Of a stretch of 38,833 bases of DNA, positions 20,432 through 29,985 are shown piece after piece. Made by a program: the position numbers and the translations under genes. The notes under the pieces are model-generated. The model saw nothing but the letters and a program-made list of their open reading frames with translations. It searched no databases and had not been told where the DNA came from. Source of the stretch: Gammaproteobacteria bacterium (GTDB lineage: Bacteria; Pseudomonadota; Gammaproteobacteria; JAADGQ01); contig JAADGQ010000154.1 of NCBI GenBank assembly GCA_013152295.1, forward strand, positions 1 to 38,833, written 5' to 3'. How positions within the stretch are numbered: position 1 is the first letter of the stretch; the number at the start of each line of letters is the position of its first letter.

Positions 20432-21083
20432 CGGCGGGGGGGGCAGATTTGCTGAATTCATCGATAATAGCTGCGATAGATGCCTGCACGGTGGCAAGAT
20501 TCCGACTGGTATCCACGACTCGAAAACGTTGAGGGGATTGTTGTGCCAGCGCCAGATAAGCGGCGCGTACACGGTTAAAAAAGGCTTCGGCCTCTTTTTC
20601 AAAACGATCTTTTTTGCCGCGCTTGCCAACGCGCTGCAGACCGAGTGCTACCGGCGCATCCAGCAGTAGTGTTAAATCGGGTTGCAGATCACCTTGTACC
20701 CAATGTTTTAGTTGATCAATGCGCTGCACGGCAATGCCGCGTCCTCCTCCCTGGTAGGCGTAAGTGGCGTCAGTGAAGCGGTCACTTACCACCCATGCCC
20801 CGCGTTGCAGCGCGGGGCGAATCACGCGGGCGATATGGTCGGCGCGGGCGGCGAACATGAGCAGCAGTTCGGCATCGTCAACCATGCCCTCTTTGCGTTG
20901 TGTTAGCAGCAGTTCGCGCAGCTGTTCGGCCAGTGTGGTCCCCCCCGGTTCGCGGGTGATGCAGACATCCAACCCTTTGTCCGTCAGCATGCGCTGCACA
21001 AACGCAAGGTTGGTGCTTTTGCCAACGCCCTCTATCCCTTCAATCGTGATGAAACGACCGTGGTTTACTGTTTTTTCTGTCAT
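20424..21083 (-). CDS. tmk: Thymidylate kinase
   Basis: Phosphorylates dTMP to dTDP. 219 aa. P-loop IEGIEGVGKST, the DRx signature SDRFTDATYAYQGGGRG and a LID with RGKKDRFEKEAEAFF, which carries the basic residues of the E. coli-type enzyme. It lies between mltG (21 bases upstream) and holB (8-base overlap), the standard gammaproteobacterial order. Confidence 0.96.
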   Translation of the reverse strand: MTEKTVNHGRFITIEGIEGVGKSTNLAFVQRMLTDKGLDVCITREPGGTTLAEQLRELLLTQRKEGMVDDAELLLMFAARADHIARVIRPALQRGAWVVSDRFTDATYAYQGGGRGIAVQRIDQLKHWVQGDLQPDLTLLLDAPVALGLQRVGKRGKKDRFEKEAEAFFNRVRAAYLALAQQSPQRFRVVDTSRNLATVQASIAAIIDEFSKSAPPADA

Positions 21084-21104
21084 CGATTGTTCGCTATCGT
21101 CCGA

Positions 21105-22154
21105 CTACTGCTTGACCGGCATGGAGGAGAATGCGCGCTTGCGCCCCCTTAACTGATACTTGATCACCGCCGCGTTGTGGTCATCCAGATTGCTGGAGAA
21201 CTGGTGCGTGCCATCACCACGGGCGACAAAGTAGAGCGCATCGCCTGGGGCGGGATTAAGTGCTGCACGTATGGCATCACCACCCGGCATTGCGATGGGG
21301 GTGGGCGGCAGGCCACGGTGGCGGTAGGTGTTGTAGGGTGACTTTGAGCGCAAATCCGCTTTCCTGATGTTGCCGTCGTAGGCATCGCCCAAGCCGTAAA
21401 TGACAGTTGGGTCTGTCTGCAGGCGCATTTTTTTCTTCAGACGGCGCACAAACACACCGGCGATCTCGGCGCGCTCGTGGGCCTGTCCGGTCTCTTTTTC
21501 AACGATCGATGCCATAATCAACGCCTCATAGGCATTTTTGTAGGGCAGATCTTTGGCACGCTGCTGCCAGCTTTCGCTGAGCTGCTTTTCCATCGCGCGG
21601 TGGGCGCGTTTCAAAAAATCCACGTCGGTGGTCGCGCGTGGAAAATGATAGGTGTCAGGGTAAAAACGCCCCTCCGGGTGTTGCTCGGGCCAACCCAGCA
21701 CAGCCATAACCTGGGCGTTATCCACCCCCTTCAAAGTATGTTTCAGCTGAGGCTCTGCGCGAATGATCGCCATCATTTCGCGAAAGGTCAGCCCTTCGAT
21801 GAGGGTCAATGCATGCTGAACGGCTTTGCCCTGCACGATAATGTCGAGAAATTGCACCGGTGTGGTACCAGCGCTGATTACGTATTCGCCCGACTTGATT
21901 CGGTGAGCATTGTCTTGCCAGCGTGCCAGCCAGACCAGATATTCCGGCTTGTCGAGAATGCCTTTCGCTGCGAGATCTTTGGCCAGCTGTTTGATGTTCA
22001 TCCCCGGCTCAACCAGATAGTGCAGCTCTTTTTCCTGGATGCGCAGCGGCGTCTGCAAAAACTGCTTGGCATCCATATACAGCCAACCGCCCAGTAGGCT
22101 GCCGATCAATATGCTCAATCCGAAAAATTTAAACATCAGCTCTTTAAATCCCAT
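21105..22154 (-). CDS. mltG: Endolytic murein transglycosylase
   Basis: A YceG-family inner-membrane enzyme that cuts nascent glycan strands and so sets their length. 349 aa. One N-terminal membrane segment (about 8-25), a LysM-like region with VEPGMNIKQLAKDLAAKGI, and the catalytic domain with ALIMASIVEKETGQ holding the active-site glutamate. Further conserved parts are LQTDPTVIYGLG, SPYNTYRHRGLPPTPIAMPG and LYFVARGDGTHQFS. It starts 12 bases after the pabC stop, so the two are one unit. Confidence 0.96.
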   Translation of the reverse strand: MGFKELMFKFFGLSILIGSLLGGWLYMDAKQFLQTPLRIQEKELHYLVEPGMNIKQLAKDLAAKGILDKPEYLVWLARWQDNAHRIKSGEYVISAGTTPVQFLDIIVQGKAVQHALTLIEGLTFREMMAIIRAEPQLKHTLKGVDNAQVMAVLGWPEQHPEGRFYPDTYHFPRATTDVDFLKRAHRAMEKQLSESWQQRAKDLPYKNAYEALIMASIVEKETGQAHERAEIAGVFVRRLKKKMRLQTDPTVIYGLGDAYDGNIRKADLRSKSPYNTYRHRGLPPTPIAMPGGDAIRAALNPAPGDALYFVARGDGTHQFSSNLDDHNAAVIKYQLRGRKRAFSSMPVKQ

Positions 22155-22166
22155 AACAGCACTGTT

Positions 22167-22985
22167 TTATTCGCAATTCATAGCGTTGGCGATGCGTCGA
22201 GTCAATGACTGCGCATCACTGGCGCTGGGGTAGAGAGTCTCCTCCAGTTTTCTCACTGGCAGTAGTCCGATCAGTGCGTTGGTTATAAACAGCTCATCTG
22301 CACGGAGCAGATCTTGCACAGTGACTGTCGTGACCGATAGCGGAATGGCCAAGCGTTGTGCGATCTGCAAAACCTGTTCGCGAACAACCCCGGCAACACC
22401 GCATGCAGATAGATCGGGCGTCAACAGCTGGCTCTCACGGACAATAAAAAGGTTACTCATAGTGCCCTCGATAACATGCCCGTTGATGTCTTGCATGATA
22501 CCTTCAAAAATATCCGCCTCATACCATTCGTCGCGCGCCATGACCTGCTCCAGCCGGTTGAGGTGTTTGAGGCCCGCCAGCAGTGGATTACAACCTAGGC
22601 GCGTTGTACACCAGCGCAGCGCAACCCCTTGTGTAAAGTAGTGTGCGGGATAGGGATGCAGCGGATGCAGCTCTAAAATGCGTGTGCAGGGTAGGCCCTG
22701 TGATGGGCGGTAACCTCTCTTTGCAGCACCACGCGTGATGATGATTTTGAGTACAGCGTGCTGCTCGTTGGTACAGAGCTGTAGCGCTTCATCGCGCAGG
22801 AGGTTGGTATCAACCGGGGTGAATCCTAGGCGTTCACTGCCCGCTTGTAGGCGACGCATATGTTGCTGCCAACGCAGTGGTTGGCCATTGTCGATTTTGA
22901 TGGTCTCAAACAGGCCGTCACCGTAGTGCAGACCACGGTTGTTGAGACTGATCTGTGTGGATGCTTTACCGTTGACAAGTGGCAT
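22167..22985 (-). CDS. pabC: Aminodeoxychorismate lyase
   Basis: A PLP enzyme of fold type IV that makes p-aminobenzoate from aminodeoxychorismate for folate. 272 aa. Motifs are NNRGLHYGDGLFETI, the PLP lysine in GLKHLNRLEQVMAR, EGTMSNLF and ADELFITNALIGLLPV. It is first in the run pabC-mltG-tmk-holB-pilZ. In many relatives fabF and acpP lie upstream; here a 181-base gap and then a GGDEF/EAL gene on the same strand precede it. Confidence 0.93.
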   Translation of the reverse strand: MPLVNGKASTQISLNNRGLHYGDGLFETIKIDNGQPLRWQQHMRRLQAGSERLGFTPVDTNLLRDEALQLCTNEQHAVLKIIITRGAAKRGYRPSQGLPCTRILELHPLHPYPAHYFTQGVALRWCTTRLGCNPLLAGLKHLNRLEQVMARDEWYEADIFEGIMQDINGHVIEGTMSNLFIVRESQLLTPDLSACGVAGVVREQVLQIAQRLAIPLSVTTVTVQDLLRADELFITNALIGLLPVRKLEETLYPSASDAQSLTRRIANAMNCE

Positions 22986-23166
22986 GATACAGGCAGGAGA
23001 GAATCGGAATCAGTGCAGAGTAAAGCGGGGGAGATGCCCGCTGATCGAAGACGCAGCAGGATGGCGGAATTTCTATCTGTTTGCAAGCTTTTCAGCCACA
23101 AAATAGGGGGGGTAAAAAACGATGTTTTTAATTTTTCTTTGTCACACGGTTTGTAGGATCCGTGTA

Positions 23167-25137
23167 TCAGCTACACAACCAGCCGACCCTGAGCAGTTTG
23201 ATGACCTCGTTGCTCGGCAGTGGTTTGCTGAAATAGAAGCCCTGTATCTGATCGCACGCTTCACCGCGCAAAAACGCCAGCTGGTCCTTGCTCTCAACAC
23301 CTTCGGCAACGACATCCAGTTTCATTGTGTGAGCCATGGCGATAATGGTTTTGACGATGGCCGCATCGTCCTGGTTGAGGGTCACATCGTTAATAAACGA
23401 GCGGTCGATTTTCAGGCAGTGAATCGGAAAACGTTTCAGATAGTTGAGCGATGAATAGCCGGTGCCAAAATCATCGATTGCGATGCGGATACCTCGCTCA
23501 CGCAGCACAGCCATCATCTCCATCGTTGCATCGACATCGCCGATGATAATGCTCTCGGTTAGTTCAAGCTCCAGGTAGCTGGGATTGGCGCCGGTCTCGC
23601 TGAGAATGGTGTCGACCACAACCACAAAGTTTGGGTCTCTGAGCTGGCAGGCTGAGAGATTAACCGCAACCCGCACCATGTGGCCCTGTTTGTGCCACTC
23701 GCTCATCTGCCGACACGCCTCCCACAACACCCATTCGCCAATAGGAATAATCATGCCGATATCTTCGGCAATGGGTATAAAGTCGGCGGGCGAGACGAAC
23801 CCTTCACTTTCGCTGATCCAGCGTATTAGTGCTTCGACGCCGCTGATTTTGCCGCTTACGGCATCCACTTGTGGCTGGTAGTGAAGAACAAATTCCTGCT
23901 TCTCCAACGCAGAGCGCAGATGCGTCTCCAGCCGCAAGTGCTGCAACGCTTTTGAGTTCATGCCGCTGGAGTAAAATTGAAAGTTGTTGCGTCCCTGATT
24001 TTTTGCTGAATACATTGCCAAGTCAGCATTTTTCAGCAGTGTTTCGGTATCTTCACCATCTTCGGGGTAGAGAGCGATGCCGATGCTTGAGGTCATGCAG
24101 ACCTCGTGATCGTTGATCACAAAGCAGCGTGACAGCTCGCTGGTAATGCGGTTGGCAACGGTGATCACCGCATCGATATCTTCAATGTCACTGATGATTA
24201 CGCTGAACTCGTCGCCGCCCAGGCGCAGTACTGAGGGGCTCTCGCCGCTATCGCCGATGCGCGTTACCGTGTCGGAGTCACGCAGGCAGGTGGACAGTCG
24301 ATTGGCCATGACAGTTAGCAGCTTATCGCCAACCTGGTGGCCCAGGCTATCGTTGATGCGTTTGAACATATCAAGGTCGAGAATAAAAATGGCAACCATT
24401 TTGTGGTTGCGTTTAGCCCTGTTTTTGGCAAGTTCCAAGCGATCTTCAAACAGCAGTCGATTGGGCAGGCCGGTCAATGCGTCATGACAGTACTGATCTT
24501 GCAGCTCTTTTGTACGTTTGACGATGGTCGCTTCAAGGCTCTTGTTCTGCTCATGAACCAGGCGGTAGAGTGCGCTGTTTTCGATGGCGTAGCAGCAGTT
24601 ACCCAAAATAATCGACAGTAGACCGCAGGCTGATGGCGAGGCTTTGTTCGCGCCGTTGGGCATGCCGGCAACAAACATCCCTTTGATTTCACCACTCATG
24701 CTCAATGCATGAAACGTCAGCGTGCTCTCATTGTTGCGCGACTGCATCAACACAGCACGGTTCTGATTGAGTGCCCACGAAAACTGACCCTGCTCAATCT
24801 GGTGCGTGATCTCGACAGAGAGCGCTGCGCTGTCGCACTGTTCGGAGTACCAGGCGATCTCGAATTCTGCACTCTCATCTGCGATCGTCAGAAAGGCACC
24901 GTACTGAAAATAGATCGCCTGCTGGATGAACTCCCAGGCATCGGTGTAGATTTCGTTGGCGTTGTTGTTGTGGCGGGTGCTGGCAAAAACGTTACACATG
25001 GATGCCATTAAATCCAGTGAATACATGTGCCAGCGATTTTCATCTTCGAGAAAGTCGATGCGCCGACTTAATTTAAGCAGTGATTCGTCTCTCTCTCCCA
25101 CTGCTATTTTGCTTTCGGGTATCAACGGGCTACTCAT
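23167..25137 (-). CDS. GAF-like/GGDEF/EAL c-di-GMP signalling protein
   Basis: A protein of about 656 aa. The N-terminal 200 residues look like a coiled start plus a GAF-type sensor domain. The GGDEF domain (about 220-385) has the intact active-site motif LRLGGDEFSVI and the DALTGLPNR signature. The EAL domain (about 395-645) has VEALIRW, DDFGTGYSSLNYLKRFP and EGVESKDQ, all catalytic-looking. Synthesis and breakdown of c-di-GMP are both possible. No membrane segment is evident, so it is probably cytoplasmic. The ATG at 25137 overlaps the upstream HDOD stop by 8 bases; an ATG two codons earlier is equally possible. The tight overlap suggests joint function with the HDOD protein. Confidence 0.92.
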   Translation of the reverse strand: MSSPLIPESKIAVGERDESLLKLSRRIDFLEDENRWHMYSLDLMASMCNVFASTRHNNNANEIYTDAWEFIQQAIYFQYGAFLTIADESAEFEIAWYSEQCDSAALSVEITHQIEQGQFSWALNQNRAVLMQSRNNESTLTFHALSMSGEIKGMFVAGMPNGANKASPSACGLLSIILGNCCYAIENSALYRLVHEQNKSLEATIVKRTKELQDQYCHDALTGLPNRLLFEDRLELAKNRAKRNHKMVAIFILDLDMFKRINDSLGHQVGDKLLTVMANRLSTCLRDSDTVTRIGDSGESPSVLRLGGDEFSVIISDIEDIDAVITVANRITSELSRCFVINDHEVCMTSSIGIALYPEDGEDTETLLKNADLAMYSAKNQGRNNFQFYSSGMNSKALQHLRLETHLRSALEKQEFVLHYQPQVDAVSGKISGVEALIRWISESEGFVSPADFIPIAEDIGMIIPIGEWVLWEACRQMSEWHKQGHMVRVAVNLSACQLRDPNFVVVVDTILSETGANPSYLELELTESIIIGDVDATMEMMAVLRERGIRIAIDDFGTGYSSLNYLKRFPIHCLKIDRSFINDVTLNQDDAAIVKTIIAMAHTMKLDVVAEGVESKDQLAFLRGEACDQIQGFYFSKPLPSNEVIKLLRVGWLCS

Positions 25138-26008
25138 CGTCATCACCCAAAAAGAGTTTGACCGCTTCGTGGTACTGCTCATTAATCTGGTGCAGCAGGG
25201 CGGGTAGCATTTTCGCCTGTATCGTTAGCAGAGCCCAGGCATCGTTGTTGAGGGGCGGAACAAAACGCTCGCCGCTGCTGCCAAGCTGCATGCTGTTGGC
25301 GATAATGTCCGCGACATGAACGGTGGCTGTCTCCAGCAGGTAACGTTCTGCCAGCATGGGGCTGTGGTGGTAGGCAACGGCTTCGATGTTTGATGCGGGC
25401 AGCCCCCACTCCTTGAGTAGTTTTCCGCCAATACGGGCGTGGTCAAGCCCTGATATTTCGCGCTCAACCTCGTAGAGCAGCTGGCTGCGTTTGTGGCTTT
25501 CGCTCAACAGCTGTTGTGCATGCTCGGGTAGTTCGGAGTAGATAATCAGGCGACCAATATCGTGCAGCAGGCCCAAGGTATAGTAGCGCTCTACATTGGC
25601 TTCGCGGCGCGCAATGGCGATCACCCGTGCGGCAATGCCGCAACCGATAGAGTGCCGCCAAAAAGCCTCCATTGAGACAAACTCGTCACTGACGCCGGAA
25701 AACAGTTTGATCACACTCGAAGCGAAGACCAGATCGCGCAGCTGCTGTGTACCAATCACTGTCATGGCGCGTGAAATGGTCTCGATTTTTGAAGGGAGGC
25801 TGAACAGCGCGCTGTTGGCAATTCTCAGTACGCGGGATGCCAAAGCAGTGTCTTCTGACATCACCCCGCCAATCTCACTAAATGAGCTGTTGGGATCATC
25901 TATCAACGCATCCAGACGCATTACCACCTCAGGCAGAGAGTAGAGACGCGCTGCATTTTTAATCAGCCGGTCTGTGTTGATCTTCGTTGCCACGTGCGGT
26001 GCTGCCAT
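25130..26008 (-). CDS. HDOD-domain signalling protein
   Basis: A protein of about 292 aa made of one HDOD domain, found in regulators linked to c-di-GMP, chemotaxis and stress. Conserved parts are LYSLPEVVMRLDALIDDP, SRVLRIANSALFSLP, AMTVIGTQQLRDLVFA, LGLLHDIGRLI (a histidine-aspartate pair is kept) and VAYHHSPMLAE. The start is the ATG giving MAAPHVATK, about 20 residues before the conserved region; an ATG 11 codons earlier is possible. It overlaps the GGDEF/EAL gene, and mutM lies about 200 bases upstream on the same strand. Confidence 0.88.
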   Translation of the reverse strand: MAAPHVATKINTDRLIKNAARLYSLPEVVMRLDALIDDPNSSFSEIGGVMSEDTALASRVLRIANSALFSLPSKIETISRAMTVIGTQQLRDLVFASSVIKLFSGVSDEFVSMEAFWRHSIGCGIAARVIAIARREANVERYYTLGLLHDIGRLIIYSELPEHAQQLLSESHKRSQLLYEVEREISGLDHARIGGKLLKEWGLPASNIEAVAYHHSPMLAERYLLETATVHVADIIANSMQLGSSGERFVPPLNNDAWALLTIQAKMLPALLHQINEQYHEAVKLFLGDDDE

Positions 26009-26011
26009 TGC

Positions 26012-26052
26012 TATATTGGGTGCTGAAATGCGCCTGAGCATAGCCCAATATA
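26012..26052 (-). other. Bulged hairpin before the HDOD gene
   Basis: A 9-bp perfect inverted repeat (TATATTGGG at 26012-26020, CCCAATATA at 26044-26052) is extended by a TGCT/AGCA pair after a 3-base bulge. It lies directly upstream of the chosen HDOD start on the minus strand and overlaps its alternative start. It could be an operator or a translation-affecting hairpin. There is no T-run to make it a terminator. Confidence 0.35.
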
Positions 26053-26206
26053 TCGGCAAGGCAGTGATGATCTTAAGCGTTGTAGTACTGTCTGGCAGAC
26101 GCCGTGATTGCCGCATCTTGCGTGTGAAAGCTCGCGTGCAGAGAGCCTTCGTATCAGAACGCAAGCGTGGCAGTGAGGCGGGGGTGGATGCGATGCGGAG
26201 GCGCGA

Positions 26207-27022
26207 TCAGCGTTGGCACTGACCACAGTAGCAGGTTGTGCGCTGTGCCTGGCGGATCTGCAGCAGTGCTGTGCCGCAGTGCAGGCATGCTTCACCGCCT
26301 CTGCCATATACGTTGAGCTGTTGCTGAAAGTACCCCGGCTGACCATCGCTGTGGTAAAAATCGCGCAGCGTGGTGCCCCCCTGGGCAATGGCGGAGGTCA
26401 GCGCATCTTTAATCGCCGTCGCCAGCAGGCGATAGCGCGCTAGTGAGATGCGCCCGGCGCTGCGCTCAGGGTGAATGCCTGCACAGAACAGTGCTTCGCT
26501 GGCGTAGATATTGCCCACGCCGACCACGACGTGGCTATCCATAATATATGGTTTAACCGCGATCGAGCGGCTACGGGATCTGGCAAACAGATAGTCACCA
26601 TCAAATTCGTCTTGCAGGGGCTCACAGCCCAGCTTTTTCAGTAGCGGATGGCTTAATGGTGGTCGTGTCGTCCACAGCACGCAACCGAAGCGGCGCGGAT
26701 CACGAAAGCGCAGGCAGCAGCCATCGCTGAAGATGATGTCCACGTGATCGTGTTTTTCTGGAGGTGTGTCGTGTTGCACAATGCGCAGAGAGCCGGACAT
26801 ACCCAAGTGGATGATCACGGTGCCTGCGCTGCTGCGCAGAAGCAGGTATTTGCCGCGGCGCTCTATCGCGTTCACCGTTTTGTTACGCAGCGCGCGGGCT
26901 AGTCGTGGCGGCAGCGGATAACGCAGGCGCGGCTGACGGACGACGACGTGTTGTACTTTTTTATTCAACACATGGGGCTCAATGCCCCGACGCGTAGTTT
27001 CAACTTCAGGTAGTTCAGGCAT
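26207..27022 (-). CDS. mutM: Formamidopyrimidine-DNA glycosylase
   Basis: Removes 8-oxoguanine and other oxidised purines. 271 aa (E. coli 269). The N-terminus [14 protein letters not shown] supplies the catalytic Pro1 and Glu2. Also present are the lysine in [30 protein letters not shown] and the C-terminal zinc finger CLHC...CYCGQC. It is upstream of the HDOD gene on the same strand, with about 200 bases between. Its upstream side holds a REP-type hairpin. Confidence 0.97.
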   Translation of the reverse strand: MPELPEVETTRRGIEPHVLNKKVQHVVVRQPRLRYPLPPRLARALRNKTVNAIERRGKYLLLRSSAGTVIIHLGMSGSLRIVQHDTPPEKHDHVDIIFSDGCCLRFRDPRRFGCVLWTTRPPLSHPLLKKLGCEPLQDEFDGDYLFARSRSRSIAVKPYIMDSHVVVGVGNIYASEALFCAGIHPERSAGRISLARYRLLATAIKDALTSAIAQGGTTLRDFYHSDGQPGYFQQQLNVYGRGGEACLHCGTALLQIRQAQRTTCYCGQCQR

Positions 27023-27059
27023 ATCGTTCGGTACATATTATGTGCTCTGCCAGATTTCC

Positions 27060-27129
27060 CGTAGGAGCGGCGCCTCGCCGCGATAGGACTTGGCAGCGAG
27101 AGACATCGCGGCGAGGCGCCGCTCCTACG
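27060..27129. repeat. REPIN: two REP units forming a 25-bp perfect hairpin
   Basis: A 25-bp arm (27060-27084) is the exact reverse complement of 27105-27129, with a 20-base loop. The arm begins GTAGGAGCGGCGCCTCGCCG, which is of the GTAGGAGCGG class of REP sequences known from Pseudomonas, Xanthomonas and Stenotrophomonas. These are mobilised by RAYT (TnpA-REP) transposases. It lies about 38 bases upstream of mutM and is the only copy I find in the window. Confidence 0.9.
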
Positions 27130-27454
27130 TCAGATGCATTTATCAAATGTGGCATAGAGCTGAAAGAGTTAAATGGTCGTTGAAAATAGTGATAAATTAA
27201 ACATGCATAAAAATTAATTGTTATAAAATTGCGGCCGATATATAAGATAATTCCAGATTGATATGGCAGGGCGCAGCAATAGCGTACCTACGTGCCATCC
27301 ATCAACAGGATCGGCGGTACATCCACCACGCTTGTTCAAGCAACGTACCGAACCGGAAGAACAGATCACATTCCCTCACGGAACTCAGCATATCGAGGCA
27401 TTACGGATATCCATATGATCTATTTAAAACATAAGCATATAGGAAGCGTACAGC
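27130..27454. other. 325-base gap before the chemoreceptor gene
   Basis: AT-rich for the first part (about 27170-27260), then of mixed composition. I see no gene. A GCCGATAT at 27234-27241 resembles the -10 box of sigma-28 promoters, which would suit a chemoreceptor gene, but no TAAA lies at the expected distance upstream. A GGAA ribosome site (about 27441) precedes the ATG at 27455. Confidence 0.4.
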
Positions 27455-29176
27455 ATGGCACTCAGCAAATTACTATTAGGCACCACAATACAAGCTAAGC
27501 TACTGTTCATTATGGCGATCTTTTTAGTCGCCATGATCGGCACCAATGCAAACACGTCGTTGAGTATCAACGGCATTGACCACGAAATTAATACAGTGGC
27601 GACAGTCGATATACCGATCACCGAAATGGTCACAAAAGTTGTTGAGCACCAGCTCAATCAAGCTGTTGCCTTCGAACGCAGCCTGCGTTTTGGCGGTATT
27701 GTGGCGGGCGAGGGCGACACTGCTTCGCAACAGTTTACACTCGCCGTCAAAAATTTTGAGCAGCTGGCGCATGAAGCGGATGCGGAGCTGGCAGCACTGG
27801 AGGCACTTGTACAAAAGGAGATCGCTCAATCCACTGATGGTACCCGAATTGCTGAGTTGAAACATGCTGACGAGCTGTTGAAGAAGATTGAAAAAGAGCA
27901 CGCAGAGTATGAAAAAATGGCCATGGAGACCTTTGCCCTGTCGGCTCGAGGGCAGCACCATGAAGCGGAAAAGTTGGCGGAGCGCTCCGAATCATTAGGG
28001 GATAAAGTCGATCATGAAGCCGAAGGGTTGTTGGCCGAGATCGAAAAGTACACGGACGAAGCGATGCTGACCATTGAAGAGCACGGCAAACACGCATTTC
28101 TGGTGATGTGGCTGGGTACTGCTGGCAGCGCCGTTATTGGGTTGTTGATTGCCCTCGCCATCGCGCGTTTTGTATCACGTGCGATGAACAGTGCCGCCGA
28201 GGCCGCACAGCGCATGGCTAGTGGAGATTTCTCTCTCGAGGTGGACAACACGATGGGTGCCACGGAGCAGAGTAAAGATGAGACCGGTCAGCTGACCGTT
28301 GCACTGATCGCCATGCAGAGCTCTCTTAAAGAGATGGTTCACGAGATCAATCGCAGCTCCGAGATGTTGGCCAGTGCGTCGGAGGAGACCTCAGCCTCGA
28401 CAACTCAGGCCAGCGATTCAGCAACGCTGCAGCAGTCAGCGACAGATCAATTGGCTACGGCCATGAATGAAATGTCCGCCACGGTGCATGAAGTGGCACA
28501 AAATGCCGCGACTGCCGCTACCTCGGCTGCACAGGCCGATAGCCATGCTCGGGATGGTCAGACCGTTGTTGATGATACGGTTGCCGCGATCAATGTGCTC
28601 TCATCTGAGATCAGCGAAGCCAGCGAGGTGATTCAGCAGTTGGCCGCGCACAGCGATCAGATTGGTTCAGTGCTGGATGTTATTCGCGGCATCGCTGAAC
28701 AGACCAATTTGCTGGCGCTGAACGCGGCTATCGAAGCGGCGCGGGCCGGTGAGCAGGGGCGCGGTTTTGCGGTGGTTGCTGACGAAGTGCGCACGCTGGC
28801 ACAACGCACTCAGGAGTCGACTCAAGAGATTCAAACCATGATCGAGCGTCTTCAGTCCGGTTCCAGTGAAGCGGTAAAAGTGATGGAGAAAGGTCGTAGC
28901 CAGGCCGAGTTGAGTGTTCAGCAAGCGGCCAAAGCGGGTAAATCCCTCGCGAATATCACCAAGTCTGTGGATGAGATTGTTGAGATGAATACGCAGATCG
29001 CCAGTGCCTCGGAGGAGCAGAGCGCGGTAACAGAAGAGATGAACCGCAACATTACCGATATTGCCAGCGTCGCGGTGCAGGCTGCTGAGGGTATTCGGGA
29101 CATATCACAAGCCAGCACCCATGTTGCACAGCAGGCCACGGAGCTGGAGGGGATGGTTGCTCAGTTCAAGGTCTGA
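27455..29176 (+). CDS. Methyl-accepting chemotaxis protein
   Basis: 573 aa. Transmembrane segment 1 lies at about 13-32, followed by a helical, acidic periplasmic domain (about 33-210, four-helix-bundle type, rich in Glu/Lys/Ala). Transmembrane segment 2 lies at about 212-235, then a HAMP domain (to about 290) and the long coiled signalling domain. The tip [20 protein letters not shown] and [18 protein letters not shown] is canonical for binding CheA/CheW. The C-terminus ([10 protein letters not shown]) has no CheR/CheB-tethering pentapeptide. The ligand is not recognisable. The gene stands alone, with no che genes nearby, and ends before a strong terminator. Confidence 0.93.
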   Translation: MALSKLLLGTTIQAKLLFIMAIFLVAMIGTNANTSLSINGIDHEINTVATVDIPITEMVTKVVEHQLNQAVAFERSLRFGGIVAGEGDTASQQFTLAVKNFEQLAHEADAELAALEALVQKEIAQSTDGTRIAELKHADELLKKIEKEHAEYEKMAMETFALSARGQHHEAEKLAERSESLGDKVDHEAEGLLAEIEKYTDEAMLTIEEHGKHAFLVMWLGTAGSAVIGLLIALAIARFVSRAMNSAAEAAQRMASGDFSLEVDNTMGATEQSKDETGQLTVALIAMQSSLKEMVHEINRSSEMLASASEETSASTTQASDSATLQQSATDQLATAMNEMSATVHEVAQNAATAATSAAQADSHARDGQTVVDDTVAAINVLSSEISEASEVIQQLAAHSDQIGSVLDVIRGIAEQTNLLALNAAIEAARAGEQGRGFAVVADEVRTLAQRTQESTQEIQTMIERLQSGSSEAVKVMEKGRSQAELSVQQAAKAGKSLANITKSVDEIVEMNTQIASASEEQSAVTEEMNRNITDIASVAVQAAEGIRDISQASTHVAQQATELEGMVAQFKV

Positions 29177-29209
29177 GCTGTTTCACTTTAGCCTATAGGC
29201 TTGTAACTT

Positions 29210-29252
29210 TTGTAAAAAGTTTGCAAATAGCTTGTAAATAGCTTGTAAATAG
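29210..29252. repeat. 11-bp tandem repeats after the chemoreceptor gene
   Basis: Four consecutive 10-11-base units start with TTGTAA or a near match: TTGTAAAAAGT (29210), TTGCAAATAGC (29221), TTGTAAATAGC (29232) and TTGTAAATAG (29243). The period is about one helical turn. The last unit runs into the terminator stem. Confidence 0.7.
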
Positions 29253-29292
29253 AGAGGGGCTGGTCGGCAACGATCAGCCCCTCTCTATTTTG
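29248..29292. terminator. Strong bidirectional intrinsic terminator
   Basis: A 15-bp perfect stem (29248-29262 pairs with 29275-29289, GC-rich AGAGAGGGGCTG core) has a 12-base loop and is followed by T residues. It lies between the convergent chemoreceptor and Crp-type genes and can serve both. Confidence 0.85.
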
Positions 29293-29316
29293 CAGGCGTG
29301 CCTTTTGTCATTATTG

Positions 29317-29985
29317 TTAATAGCGGTGTGGTAGCGGTTTGTGAATGGTGATGTGCTTTTTGTTGACACTAATGTAGCCACCCACCGTCAGATCTTTCAT
29401 GATACGCGACACCATTTCACGCGAGGCACCCACGCGGCTGGCGATATCCTGTTGTGTCAACCTGAGTTCAATTACCGCAACATCGTTATGCTGCACGGCT
29501 AGATCCGTGAGCATTTTGGCAACGCGTCCGTAGACATCCATCAGTGCCAGGGCTTTAACCTGGTCTGTTAATCCATAGACGCGATGCACAAGATTCTTGA
29601 TCAGAGTGATGGCGATGTTGGGGTGTCTGGCCATCATGGCCAGAAATGCGCTCTTTTCGATGATTGAAAAAATCGAGTCTTCCACGGTCATTACCGACGC
29701 GGAGCGGTCTGTTTCACCGAGCAGAGCAAGCTCACCAAAATATTCGCCGATGCCCTGATAGTTAATGATCACCTCTTTGCCCTCTTCGTCATTCAGGTAG
29801 ATCTTTACCTTGCCTTGCAAAATCACGAAGAGGGAGTCGGAGCGCTCGCCATCGTGGATGACAACGTTGTTTTTGCGCACTTTGCGCGGTAGTGCACACT
29901 GTTCAAGCGCTCTTTTTTCGTCATCGCCCAAACCATTAAACAGCGCGACGCTGGTTAGCGAAACAACAGGTTTTGGATCTGGCAT
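29317..29985 (-). CDS. Crp/Fnr-family transcription regulator
   Basis: A protein of about 222 aa. The cyclic-nucleotide-binding domain (about 15-130) contains the phosphate-binding cassette FGELALLGETDRSASV, with the Glu and Arg-Ser that contact cAMP in CRP. The winged-helix domain has LTQQDIASRVGASREMVSRI; the recognition helix SREMVSR has the same R-E...R pattern as CRP (SRETVGR), predicting TGTGA-type half-sites. No Fnr-type cysteines are seen. The start is taken at the ATG giving MPDPKPVV; an ATG 29 codons earlier would add a low-complexity tail. It is divergent from the class III cyclase gene, which suggests that the cyclase makes its ligand (inference). Confidence 0.88.
   Translation of the reverse strand: MPDPKPVVSLTSVALFNGLGDDEKRALEQCALPRKVRKNNVVIHDGERSDSLFVILQGKVKIYLNDEEGKEVIINYQGIGEYFGELALLGETDRSASVMTVEDSIFSIIEKSAFLAMMARHPNIAITLIKNLVHRVYGLTDQVKALALMDVYGRVAKMLTDLAVQHNDVAVIELRLTQQDIASRVGASREMVSRIMKDLTVGGYISVNKKHITIHKPLPHRY

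Noticed and set aside
27208-27241. Sigma-28 promoter before the chemoreceptor gene
   Set aside because: GCCGATAT fits the -10 box, but the nearest upstream TAAA sequences are at the wrong distance.
27926-27936. GAGACCTTTGC, identical to the MITE end, inside the chemoreceptor gene
   Set aside because: It lies in an ordinary reading frame (METFALSA) with no second inverted end nearby and no target duplication; an 11-base chance match.
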